A stretch of 64,000 nt of DNA from Chitinophagaceae bacterium (GTDB taxonomy: Bacteria; Bacteroidota; Bacteroidia; Chitinophagales; Chitinophagaceae), in contig JAHBTL010000009.1 of assembly GCA_019638615.1 (NCBI GenBank), forward strand, positions 157,800-221,799. The letters are read 5' to 3'. The position numbers and the translations under genes are program-made. Below are positions 52,377 to 62,500 of this stretch, one piece after another. The notes below the pieces were generated by a model. It was not told the origin of the DNA. It saw only the letters and a program-made list of their open reading frames with translations, and made no database searches. Position 1 is the stretch's first letter. Each line of letters begins with the position of its first letter.

Positions 52377-52928
52377 ATGAAAATGCTATCAAAACCCAGG
52401 CTAACATTTGGTTTGATCCTGCTTTGTTTATCTGCTCTCCTTTTATTCTATTTCTTTTTTTCCAGCCAAAAGATCTCCTATGTTGACTCCGGGAAGCTCA
52501 TGACGGGGTACAAGGCTATGGTGGAAGCCAGGAGCGCCTTTGAAAAGAAACGACAGACCTGGCAATCCAACGTGGATTCTCTTACGCAGGAGGTGCAGAA
52601 CGCTATTTCCTCATATGAAAAAATACTGGCTGCAGGTACCGAAAATGAAAAGAAATTAAGCCGGGAGCTCATCACAACCCGACAAAAGCAGTTGTACGAT
52701 TACCAGGCTGCCGTCGCCCAGAATTCAGACCAGGAAGAACAACGGCTCACCCAGCCCGTTCTGTCCACTATAAACGCTTACCTGCTGCGATATGGTAAAA
52801 AGTATGGCTATAAGCTGATACTTGTTGCCACCAACGGTAATATCGCTTATGCTGATCCTTCTATGGACATAACCGATATCATTGTGGAAAACCTGAACAA
52901 GGAGTACAGTCATCCCTCCAAACCATAA
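52377..52928 (+). CDS. OmpH/Skp-like periplasmic coiled-coil protein
   Basis: 183 residues from the ATG at 52377; the open frame extends to 52170 but that part crosses a repeat remnant. An N-terminal uncleaved-looking anchor (LTFGLILLCLSALLLFYFFF) is followed by KISYVDSGKLMTGYKAMVEA, a long coiled coil (about 50-120), and a C-terminal beta part (YGYKLILVATNGNIAYADPS, MDITDIIVENLNKEY), the Skp/OmpH layout. Skp-type chaperones carry unfolded outer-membrane proteins. It is 13 bp upstream of the lipoprotein gene and near the giant Rhs genes, so it may help to export them. Confidence 0.78.
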   Translation: MKMLSKPRLTFGLILLCLSALLLFYFFFSSQKISYVDSGKLMTGYKAMVEARSAFEKKRQTWQSNVDSLTQEVQNAISSYEKILAAGTENEKKLSRELITTRQKQLYDYQAAVAQNSDQEEQRLTQPVLSTINAYLLRYGKKYGYKLILVATNGNIAYADPSMDITDIIVENLNKEYSHPSKP

Positions 52929-52941
52929 TCCTCTGAACAAT

Positions 52942-53577
52942 ATGCAACCTGTTGTGAAAGTCATAATACTATTCCTTGCTGCGCAGGCGCTGGTATGTTG
53001 CAACCGTCCTCCTGCCAGTCTTTCAAAGCAAGAGCTGCTCAAATACATTGCCGATAAGCAAAACAGGCTTTGGCTGGAACAGGAGGTCAACGGCATTACG
53101 GTACGGCTCAGCTACCAGCCCGCTCCCCTTTTGGCTTTGCAGGAAATGGAGGCTTATGACAATAAAAGAAGCGATAGCCTGCTCTACAAAACACTAGAAG
53201 AGAAATACAATAAAAATTATTACTTCCTCCTCAAATTCTCAAAGAACAGCAAGGAAGCCATTCGCCAGTTAGGTGGTTTTGACCGCTACAGCGAAATACT
53301 GCAAGTGCTGTCTTTCAGAATGGGGAACTTCCTTTATGTAACGACCCATCAGAGAGATACGCTTCCCCTTTCGGATTATTATTTTGACCAGTCGTACGGG
53401 ATGACCGATGGCAATACCCTGCTGCTCGTCTTCGACCGGTTGCGTTTGAAGGACGAAAAACAGTTTGATATCCATTTGCAGGAATGCGGACTCGGAACGG
53501 GTGATTTAAGTTTCCGGTTTTTAAGAAGAGATCTCTTACAAGTTCCTCACCTGGAGGCGAAGCTGTATGATTATTAA
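52942..53577 (+). CDS. Hypothetical lipoprotein upstream of the Rhs genes
   Basis: 211 residues. Lipoprotein-type signal VKVIILFLAAQALVCCN, with Cys19/Cys20 in the lipobox region. The mature part is alpha/beta with SKQELLKYIADKQNRLWLEQ, a central YNKNYYFLLKFSKNSKEAIR, and LLLVFDRLRLKDEKQFDIHL. I do not recognise a named family. It follows the OmpH-like gene by 13 bp and precedes the 1916-residue protein by 212 bp; a role in the assembly or surface display of that protein is possible. Confidence 0.65.
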   Translation: MQPVVKVIILFLAAQALVCCNRPPASLSKQELLKYIADKQNRLWLEQEVNGITVRLSYQPAPLLALQEMEAYDNKRSDSLLYKTLEEKYNKNYYFLLKFSKNSKEAIRQLGGFDRYSEILQVLSFRMGNFLYVTTHQRDTLPLSDYYFDQSYGMTDGNTLLLVFDRLRLKDEKQFDIHLQECGLGTGDLSFRFLRRDLLQVPHLEAKLYDY

Positions 53578-53724
53578 CTCATATGGATTGGCTAATAAAT
53601 TCATATAATGGTTTACCATTATCAAAATAAAGATAGTTTATTTATTATTTTATTAAAAATTATATTTTAGATTTACTTTTAGATTGACCGCCGGAACTCT
53701 TTTCTCATTCAATTTTCAGACAGC

Positions 53725-53752
53725 TTGACGCTGCCGGAACACCGTACTTTAT
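53725..53752 (+). promoter_or_regulatory. Candidate promoter of the Rhs operon
   Basis: TTG (53725-53727) and TACTTTAT (53745-53752) with 17 bp between approximate the TTTG/TAnnTTTG promoter, 37 bp before the ATG at 53790. The upstream 53578-53700 region is strongly AT-rich. Confidence 0.3.
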
Positions 53753-53789
53753 AAGAACACATCCTGATCATTTCAAAAACAGAAATAGT

Positions 53790-56700
53790 ATGCTCTTATT
53801 CAGTACTTCGAACCGTAAGCATGTTGCTGCCTTTCTTACATTGGTCATGCTGACCGATATTTTTATTCCTGTATGCTCCTATGGTCTCACGTCGGGGCCT
53901 ACCGCACCTGAAGCCACCAGCTTTGAGCCCATTGATACAACCGATATGGTTAATTTGCAAACCGGCGAGTTCACTTACAATATGCCGCTGCTGGAAGTCC
54001 CCGGACCGGAGGGCGGCTATCCGTTATCGTTATCCTACCATGCAGGCATACAGCCCAATGAGGACGCCAGTTGGGTGGGCCTGGGATGGACGCTTAACCC
54101 GGGCGCCGTCAGCAGAAACGTTAACGGTTACCCCGATGATTGGTATAACCCGCAAAATAACAGCCATGTGTACATGGAAGAAGGAGTAACAAAAACGTAT
54201 AATGTAGGCGTAAATATAGGTATTGCCAACACACCGGCTACAGTAGGAGTAGATCTTTCCTTTTCGCAGGATACTTACAGGGGGTTCGGAGTTGGGGGAA
54301 GTGTAAGCATCGGAAAGAGCTGGAAATTAGGAAAGATAGCAAATATAGGCGCCAGTATCGGTATCGGCATTTCTCCATATGGCAGTGATGCATATGTTTT
54401 TGGAGGAGTGGGTGTAGGCATTGGCTTGTCAGAAAAATTAGGTGCTTCTGTTGGCATAGGGTTCAGTACCAATTTTGAGTCCGTTAACGCAGGCGCTTCA
54501 GGAGGTATTGATTATAGTCTTGCCCAATCGAAAAAGAACAGACATCACGGCTTCAAGGGCTCGCTGTTACGGGCATCTATCAGCACCGGCGGCGGCAAAC
54601 CCTCCTTAAGCGCAGCCGGGATCACATCATCGGTAAGCGCATCGGAGGAAGCAGAGGTGGAATATGATCGTTCATCTTTTTCCATTGACGTACCGGTATA
54701 TTATTTTAATGTCTCTTTAGGCTATAGTAAAACACGATACTGGATTGATAAATCTACAAACGTATACACACATGGAAGCATATATGGTTCGGGCTGGGGC
54801 GAGATATCCGAAACAATAGGTGGAAATTCCATGACCAACATGGTGGCCTACGACAGAGCCTTTGATACCTATGCATTGCTGGAAGATCCCGATGAAAAAA
54901 ATATTGTTGACAACCCCGACCCCAACCGGGTGCAGGGTGGCGCTTACCCGGATTTTGACGATTACCGTGTGGTGGCGCAGGGCTTGGGAGGCAGCATGCG
55001 CCCCTATCTGTTCCAGGGGGAAGTGCTGGGACAGAACAGGAAAAAGGCAGATGGTTCCAGGTCTGTTAATTATTATTCCCCGGGAGCGACCAATACAACA
55101 CCACAGTTCCGCTTCGACGGGGATTTCTCCAATTCTTACAGGCAGAATTTTAACGCCTACTCCAATCCGGCCCTGAATTTAAGATTGGTTGCCCCACCTT
55201 TTGCCACACCCGTGTATGGCGACGGAGACGGAAGCTATGGTTATTCCGGAGGGAAGCTTGCCGGCACAAAGCATATAGATATTGGGCCTGCCATTAAACC
55301 AAGTAATCCTAAGGGGTATAACAAAGCAGACCGTTACTTATCCAATATGATAGAAGGCTTTTCCATTACCAATGAATCAGGAGTAACCTATCATTACGGG
55401 CTACCCGCCTATAGCTGGGGAGAAGAGAACTACCAGGAAAAAGTAAAGAACAGCGGGTTCAATAAGGTTTATTTTAACCGGGGTACCAAAGCTACTCCCT
55501 ACGCCTATACATGGTATCTTACCACAGTTACCGGTCCCGATTTTGTGGATCGAAACAGCAATGGTATAGCCGACGGCAACGATTGGGGTTATTGGGTGAA
55601 TTTTGAGTATGGCAAGTGGTCGAACAACTATGTATGGCGTAATCCTTCCGAAGGATACCACAGGGATGTAGACAATGAGTTCCAGACCTGCTCTATGGGA
55701 ACAAAGGAAGTGTATTATTTAAACGCCATCCGCACGCGGTCGCATATTGCGTTGTTTGAAAAAGATATCAGGTTGGACGGCAAGGGAGCTTCACCCTCAG
55801 TATTCAGTAAAAATACCAAACAGGATTATATGTATGCAGGGCTTTTTAACGGCAGTTCCGCCCAGAGCCTGCGGTTGGACAAGATTTATTTGCTAAATGC
55901 TTCAGACAGCCTTTTTGTACTGCCATCTTCGGGCAACAACAATGCATATAGCCCAAATGTACTGGATAAGACGGATGTGGACGCGGTAAACCGGTATGCG
56001 CTGGAAGACAAAGCGATCAGGATTATAGATTTCAGCTACGACTATTCTTTATGCCCTTATACTGCAAATAGCTTCAATATTAATACGCCAACAGAGAAAA
56101 GCGGTAAGCTTACGCTTAAAAATATATTATTCAGGGGTAAAGGAGGATCGAGCCTTATACCTCCTGTCAGGCTGGAATATGAACTACCAGGCACGAGCAG
56201 AGTTGTACAAAATAGTGTTACCATGTCAACTACAAACTTTACAACCAATAATGCAAATTTTCAGGTGGGAGATATGGTTGAGTCCCTCGTGGGGCACATG
56301 AATTATGGGGTAATTACGGGGAAAGCAGGTCCATCCGGAGGTATATACACCTATAGTCTCGCTAACAATGCTTATTCGGGGGGTACAACAACTGCCCACA
56401 TACAAACAACCAAAAACCCTGATTATAACAAGGACAGATTTGATCATTGGGGGCTTTACAAATCCGATGCTGATACTGCAACAATACGGGAGAATGAAAA
56501 CAAAGGTCGCGTAACGACTGACATCTCGGGTAAAATGACAGATGCATGGTCATTGCGAAGAATTATCTCAAGCACAGGAAGCATTATTGACATCGAATAT
56601 GAATCTAAAGTATACAAATCTGTGTTGAATAGCATTGTTGGCTTAGACGTAGTAATTAACAATTCAGTAGACGGATTTGTAGAATTATATTTTCCAGACA

Positions 56701-59540
56701 TAAATGACTTTGTATATGCATCTTCATATTTTGCCATTAATAGCAAAATAAGTTTTGTTGCTCTTTATACAATGTTGCTTCCCTCTATAGGAAAAGTAAT
56801 GGACACCCGGGTGTCATTCCCCAATATGAAAGTAACCTCCGTGCCCCTGGTTGCAACAATAATTAAAACGAATATTCCCTATGCTACTTATAGTGACTCT
56901 CTGAATACATATAATGATTTTCGGGTAGCTAATGTCTTTTGCGGAAGACAAGACTATAAGACAGGCGGAGGCATACGGGTAAAGCAACTCACTATAAATG
57001 ATAATGCGGGTAGTATTTATTCAACTACTTATAATTACAAAGATCCTGCTACCGGTAAAGAGAGCGGGGTTTCTTCATATGAACCCAATCTGCTTGACGT
57101 GCGTTCTTTTCCGGGCGGAATAAGTGAAGATGCAAAAAAGAAATATAAAGCCCGGCTATACTATGAAATGAATTCCCTGCTGCGAATATCAAGAGAGATA
57201 CCTCCACCCGGTGTTATACATGAATATGTACGCGTAACATCAGGTGTCAAGAACAGTTCCGAATCAGCGGCAAGAACTGTGGCAGGGGGAGTACAGTACC
57301 AGTTTGAGGTGTTCCGGGAAAATATGATCTACCGCAATACGCGAGAGACGCCCTATACCCACCATGAAATTACACAGGGCACCATAGATTCACGGAATAT
57401 ATCCGTAAAAAAATTCCTGCATAGCCTTGGTGAGATAAAACGCAAAATACAATACGACAAAGACGGCAAAAAGCTCAGTGAGACGATCAATCATTTTTTA
57501 CACGACGGATTGGAGAACTTATCGGACTCCTTGTTTTTTGTGAACTACAAAGGGCGGCTGTCCTCTTACAATTATCTGGGGCATGCGTATGATGTAAAGT
57601 ACCAGGGACTGATCCAGGAGCGCTATTCGGAGGTGAAAACAGTGGATGAACAGGGATGGACATCCGCCTCGCAGGTGAAAGCTACCCTGTCTGCACGGGA
57701 AGACTATCCCTGCGTGCCGTTGGGTCAAACAGTGATCAACTACGTAAATGGCGCTCAAACCACCTCTCAAACCCTGGGGTTTGATTTTTACAACGGGATG
57801 CCTGTTAAGTCGGTAGAAACCGACGCCTATGGTAATCGTTTTATGACAGAAACCACGCCTGCTTACAGAAAATATTCTTCCATGGGTGTGAAAGTGGGGA
57901 CATCCTCCAATAAGCACATGCTTACCCAAACCACGGCAACCGCTGTGTATAAAGTAAACGCGTCCAACACTAAGCTGGGGCTGGCATCTGCCGGTGCAGA
58001 GGTATGGAGCAATAGCGTTCCTTCGCTGGATATGGCAGGAGCGCAGGTTGTTCAAAGCGGAGGCAGTAACGGCAATGTATGGCGCCTGAAAAGCAGCTAC
58101 CTCTGGATGCCGGTCAATGCCACAACAGACGGGTTAACGCCCACAGGAAGCTTTTCAGAGTTCAACTTTGCCACACCCGGGTCGTCGCATGCCAACTGGA
58201 AAAAAACATCGGAGATTACGTTGAATGATGTATACTCCAAAGCGCTGGAGGGTGCCGATATCAACAATAATTACACCGCAACGCGGCTGAATCATCAAAG
58301 CCGTAAAGTGGAGCTGAGCGGGGCTCCCGCCAAATATTACGAGATCGCTTTCAGCGGCGCCGAGGATGACAATTTGAGCCAGACAGCCAACGGGTTTGTG
58401 AAGAAAGCAGACGGCACAGTGGCCAGCGCAGCAGGTGTGGCGCATACAGGAAGTAAAAGTTTGAAGCTGGGTACTTCGGGTAAGAAGGGATTTATATATA
58501 CCATTGAATGCAATAAGCTGACTCCCGGCAGGGACTATATGGCCAGCGTTTGGGTGAAGCCGGTAAGCGGAAGCGCCTCGGATGTGAAGCTGTATTACGA
58601 TAAAGGAGGGGCAGCATTAGGCAATTCCATATCATCGGGCGCCAGTACAAAAACGGCGGGTAGCTGGAAGTTGATCAATCTAAAGATAAACGGATCGGAT
58701 ATAACGGCAGGGGCTACGGTCAATATAGGCTGCCGGAATGATCATGCTACGGTGGAAGCCTATGTGGATGATTTCCGCTTCCAGCCGTTAAATGCCGGTA
58801 CAACGGCTTACGTGTACGATAGCTTTAGCGGTGAGCTCACCCATATGTTAGACAACAGCAACCTGTATACCCGCTTTGAATATGACGCCGCCGGAAGACT
58901 GACAGCGGTTTACTGGGAGAAGCTGGGCGTAGGAGAATACAGGACCAGTGAGTACCAGCAAAACTTTAGCGCACCAAGATATACCTCTTCGCTCAGCAGT
59001 TATATCGCAAGCAGGGATAATTGCCCGGCGGGTTATACAACAACGCCTATAACTGTTCCTATCCCGGCGGGCAGGTTTGTAAGCTATACATCGGTAGCCG
59101 ATGCCAACCAGCAGGCCATTGCCTATGCACAGGCGGAAGCCAACCGCCTGGGCGTATGTACTTCTCCCTCCAATTTGCAGTTGAGAAATAATATCGCTGC
59201 CGATGCCGATTATTATACGGACGCGTTGCTAAACCAGGTACAGTTCCGGCAAAGCGGAGTGCTAAAGTACACTTTCACCTGGCCGACAGGGCCCGGTTCA
59301 AGAGAGGCGTCTGCTTTCGTAAATGTAGCGCCGGGAGATTATACGCTGGATTTTGATGTGCTTGTAGGAGAACCTGAAACGGCCAGGTATTACGGCTTTA
59401 AACAGTCATCAGGCGGCACAATAACCAAATGGACACGAAGCAATTCAAATGAGCACTATGGTCCAACCAGTACTATTACGGTAAGTGCCGGGACGAACTA
59501 TACATTAACCGTAGCAAGCAAAAGTAGTTTGAATAACTGA
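53790..59540 (+). CDS. Giant SpvB/TcB-like Rhs-family surface protein, first of a pair
   Basis: 1916 residues. A signal peptide-like start (HVAAFLTLVMLTDIFIPVCS) is followed by the typical Bacteroidota block FEPIDTTDMVNLQTGEFTYN, PLLEVPGPEGGYPLSLSYHA and DASWVGLGWTLNPGAVSRNV. A glycine-rich repeat region occupies about 125-245 (GIGISPYG, GVGVGIGL). The middle is a long beta-rich shell with YD-like repeats (YEYDAAGRLTAVYWEKL-type near 1690). Near 1745-1790 a DUF5977-like segment (DNCPAGYTTTPITVPIPAGR) precedes a C-terminal beta domain. It lacks the Rhs core and a toxin tail, which sit in the next gene. Likely forms the shell that encloses or delivers the Rhs tip. Confidence 0.87.
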   Translation: MLLFSTSNRKHVAAFLTLVMLTDIFIPVCSYGLTSGPTAPEATSFEPIDTTDMVNLQTGEFTYNMPLLEVPGPEGGYPLSLSYHAGIQPNEDASWVGLGWTLNPGAVSRNVNGYPDDWYNPQNNSHVYMEEGVTKTYNVGVNIGIANTPATVGVDLSFSQDTYRGFGVGGSVSIGKSWKLGKIANIGASIGIGISPYGSDAYVFGGVGVGIGLSEKLGASVGIGFSTNFESVNAGASGGIDYSLAQSKKNRHHGFKGSLLRASISTGGGKPSLSAAGITSSVSASEEAEVEYDRSSFSIDVPVYYFNVSLGYSKTRYWIDKSTNVYTHGSIYGSGWGEISETIGGNSMTNMVAYDRAFDTYALLEDPDEKNIVDNPDPNRVQGGAYPDFDDYRVVAQGLGGSMRPYLFQGEVLGQNRKKADGSRSVNYYSPGATNTTPQFRFDGDFSNSYRQNFNAYSNPALNLRLVAPPFATPVYGDGDGSYGYSGGKLAGTKHIDIGPAIKPSNPKGYNKADRYLSNMIEGFSITNESGVTYHYGLPAYSWGEENYQEKVKNSGFNKVYFNRGTKATPYAYTWYLTTVTGPDFVDRNSNGIADGNDWGYWVNFEYGKWSNNYVWRNPSEGYHRDVDNEFQTCSMGTKEVYYLNAIRTRSHIALFEKDIRLDGKGASPSVFSKNTKQDYMYAGLFNGSSAQSLRLDKIYLLNASDSLFVLPSSGNNNAYSPNVLDKTDVDAVNRYALEDKAIRIIDFSYDYSLCPYTANSFNINTPTEKSGKLTLKNILFRGKGGSSLIPPVRLEYELPGTSRVVQNSVTMSTTNFTTNNANFQVGDMVESLVGHMNYGVITGKAGPSGGIYTYSLANNAYSGGTTTAHIQTTKNPDYNKDRFDHWGLYKSDADTATIRENENKGRVTTDISGKMTDAWSLRRIISSTGSIIDIEYESKVYKSVLNSIVGLDVVINNSVDGFVELYFPDINDFVYASSYFAINSKISFVALYTMLLPSIGKVMDTRVSFPNMKVTSVPLVATIIKTNIPYATYSDSLNTYNDFRVANVFCGRQDYKTGGGIRVKQLTINDNAGSIYSTTYNYKDPATGKESGVSSYEPNLLDVRSFPGGISEDAKKKYKARLYYEMNSLLRISREIPPPGVIHEYVRVTSGVKNSSESAARTVAGGVQYQFEVFRENMIYRNTRETPYTHHEITQGTIDSRNISVKKFLHSLGEIKRKIQYDKDGKKLSETINHFLHDGLENLSDSLFFVNYKGRLSSYNYLGHAYDVKYQGLIQERYSEVKTVDEQGWTSASQVKATLSAREDYPCVPLGQTVINYVNGAQTTSQTLGFDFYNGMPVKSVETDAYGNRFMTETTPAYRKYSSMGVKVGTSSNKHMLTQTTATAVYKVNASNTKLGLASAGAEVWSNSVPSLDMAGAQVVQSGGSNGNVWRLKSSYLWMPVNATTDGLTPTGSFSEFNFATPGSSHANWKKTSEITLNDVYSKALEGADINNNYTATRLNHQSRKVELSGAPAKYYEIAFSGAEDDNLSQTANGFVKKADGTVASAAGVAHTGSKSLKLGTSGKKGFIYTIECNKLTPGRDYMASVWVKPVSGSASDVKLYYDKGGAALGNSISSGASTKTAGSWKLINLKINGSDITAGATVNIGCRNDHATVEAYVDDFRFQPLNAGTTAYVYDSFSGELTHMLDNSNLYTRFEYDAAGRLTAVYWEKLGVGEYRTSEYQQNFSAPRYTSSLSSYIASRDNCPAGYTTTPITVPIPAGRFVSYTSVADANQQAIAYAQAEANRLGVCTSPSNLQLRNNIAADADYYTDALLNQVQFRQSGVLKYTFTWPTGPGSREASAFVNVAPGDYTLDFDVLVGEPETARYYGFKQSSGGTITKWTRSNSNEHYGPTSTITVSAGTNYTLTVASKSSLNN

Positions 59541-59562
59541 TCATTAAAGCTAAACCTAACAT

Positions 59563-62500
59563 ATGGAAAAGGTAAAAAAAATACTGATCAACATTACAAC
59601 GGTTGTTGTATGGATGATAAACGGGGCTTATGCCCAGGTTCCTGCTCCGACCAATAGTACGGGTTCGGAGGACCTGACCCGTAACTGGACGCTTTCAAAA
59701 AATTTTGATGTAAGCGGCAATGTGGTAGCGGAAAGCAAGCAGTTCTTCGACGATAACGGTCGCGCCGTTCAATCCCAGTTTAAAGTAAAATACCGGAAGG
59801 ATGCCGGCACCGTTTATACACATGTATTCGCCAGCCAGCCGATCCGCGATGCCTACAGCCGGGATGCATTGACAACACTGGCGGCGCCCATTGACAACAG
59901 CGCCTTTAAGTACACCGATAACTTTATCCGCAACCCATCGGGTACCGCTTACAGCTTTGCTAATTTTGACCTGTACACCAATGGCGCCACCAATACCGAC
60001 AAAACCAACAACCCCGATGCCATGGGCTCCAAAACGGTAAAGGGAACGCTGGGCTGGTATTACAGCACCAACAACACCTGGGAGCCTTATACGGCTACGA
60101 CGGACTATCCCTTTGCCCGGCAAACATTTTACAGTGACGGCACCGGCAATCCAAAAAAATCGGCTGCCCCGGGGGAGCTGTATAAAATGGGCAGCGGGCA
60201 CGAGGGCATCACCGTTATCACACCCGTTCTCAATGAGCTTAACGAGTATTGCACCATACGCAATAAATATTTTCCTGCAGCCGTGTCCGGTGCTGTTCCC
60301 GCTACCCTGGCCGGCGAAGCCATACAGTCCGTTGGTCGCGATGCCAACGGCCGGGAAGCCGTAGTAATACAGGACAAAGACGGCAGAACGCTGATGGTTG
60401 CCCGGCCGGGCAGTGAGCTAAGCGTGGCCAACGTGCTTCCCGTGGGAGGAACTTCCAACCCCGGTAAGACGATCCATTATTTTAAGTTATTTGCAGCCTC
60501 CACCATCACCCTCACCGGCAGCGGATCCCATACGCTTTATAATATGGATACGGAGCAGCCCATAGCAGGCGTCTCCCTGCCGGCCGGCTATTTTAAGCTG
60601 GTCAATACAGGCACTACAGACAAAGGGCTGGGATATACCACCGGATACGCCGATATCAGCTACCGCTTTTACAACCAGTTGGGACAACTGATAGCGACCA
60701 TAGCGCCCGAAGGAGTTAAAAAGCTGCACGGTACCGGTATTAATAATTACGCCACCAAAACAAATGTGCCTTTTATTACCCTGTATGAATATGATACCCA
60801 GGGAAGGCTGACCGCCACACAAAGCGCTGAAACAGGCAGAACAGAATATGTGTACCGCAAAGATGGCCTGATCCGCTTTTCCAGGAATGCCGAACAGCAG
60901 GCTGCCGGAAAATACAGCTATACCAATTATAACAGTTTTGGCAGACCGGTAGAGAGCGGCGAGTACCAGCCCGATGGCAGCGGTATCGCCTTCAACAGCA
61001 ACCTGGCTGCCACTACCAACCCTATGCGCGACATACTGGAAAACGTGACAGCTACAGGCGGGCTTACCACCGGCACTAAAAGAGACGTAGTGGTTACTGT
61101 GTATGACAATGCAGACGCTGCGTTACCCGGTTATGTAAGCGGTTATACGCAGGATGTTTTCTATTCGGCAGGTGCGGTAACAGTTACAAAAAAGTATAGC
61201 AGCATAGTCAATAACTCACCTGTTGCGGCAAATTTGTTAAGCGCTACCTGGTATAATTATGACGAAGAAGGTAAATTATTATGGCATGTACAGTATATCA
61301 AAGATCTCGGTTATAAAACCACTGATTATACTTATGATTTAAACGGAAGGCTGACAGAACGCGTATATCAGAAGAACACAGCCACTGAATATTTTGCCCA
61401 TAAATACGAATACGACCCTGCCACTACCAACCTGTGGAAAGTATATACCCGCACCAGTTCCGGAGGAGCCTGGATGCAGCAGGCAGCCTATACCTATTAC
61501 CTGCATGGCCCACTGAAAAGAATAGACCTGTCAGAAAGCCTGCAGGGTATAGACTATACCTATACACTGCAGGGAGCATTAAAAGCCATTAATAACAGTG
61601 ATAAAACCAAAGACCCCGGACAGGACGGCATCAGCGGAGTGAATGCCGCTGTAAAACCGGATGCCTTTGGCATGGTGCTGGATTATTATACGAATGACTA
61701 TTTGAACGCCCGAAGCGGAATACAAGCCATCAAGGGTGTAAATACTACCAGCACCATAGCCTCGGATAATTTTACAGGCAATATAAAAGCAATGAGCTGG
61801 TACAGCAAAAAGCCTGTAAATACACCTATCATACCTGAAGATCCGGTAGCGTATGTATACCAGTACGATGACAAGGACCAGTTGACAGAAGCCAACTGGG
61901 GTAACAATTTGAACTTCGCCAATACACCGGCAAGTTTAACAATAACAAATTTTAACAAGGAAAAGATCAAACCCTTCAGTGGCAGTACACCCGGTTATGA
62001 TGCCAATGGCAATATATTGTTTTTGGAAAGAACCAATGCTGCGGGTACTACCACCGAAAAATTCCAGTACAATTATGCAACGAATAAAAACCAGTTGCAG
62101 AGCATTACCAATGCGCTGACCAGTACGCAGTATGCAGGTTACACATATGATGCATTGGGACAGTTAACATATGAAAATACAGCCGTAGCTGCACAGAAGA
62201 AATACATTAAATATGATGTTACAGGCAAGGTGGTATTGATATCAAGAAATGCAGCGTTTACAGAGCCCGTAGTAGAGTATGTATACAATGAGCTTGGACA
62301 AAGAATAATAAAGAAGCTGTACAACAGCAGCTACGTAGAAATAAGCAGGACTTACTATGTGGGTAATGTGATCTACACGCAGCCGGTTACAGGCGGAACG
62401 CCAGGCGCTGCTACGGTACAGGAATATGAGATAGATGGCGGGGGTGGCAGGATAGGAATATACTACCGCCCGTCCAACATTTATGCCTACCAGTTAACGG

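Noticed and set aside
57519-58055. 178-codon minus-strand frame opposite the giant Rhs-type gene
   Set aside because: Antisense to an uninterrupted conserved frame; no family resemblance.
59695-60201. 168-codon minus-strand frame opposite the Rhs core gene
   Set aside because: Shadow of the DUF6443-like region; its hydrophobic look comes from codon complement.
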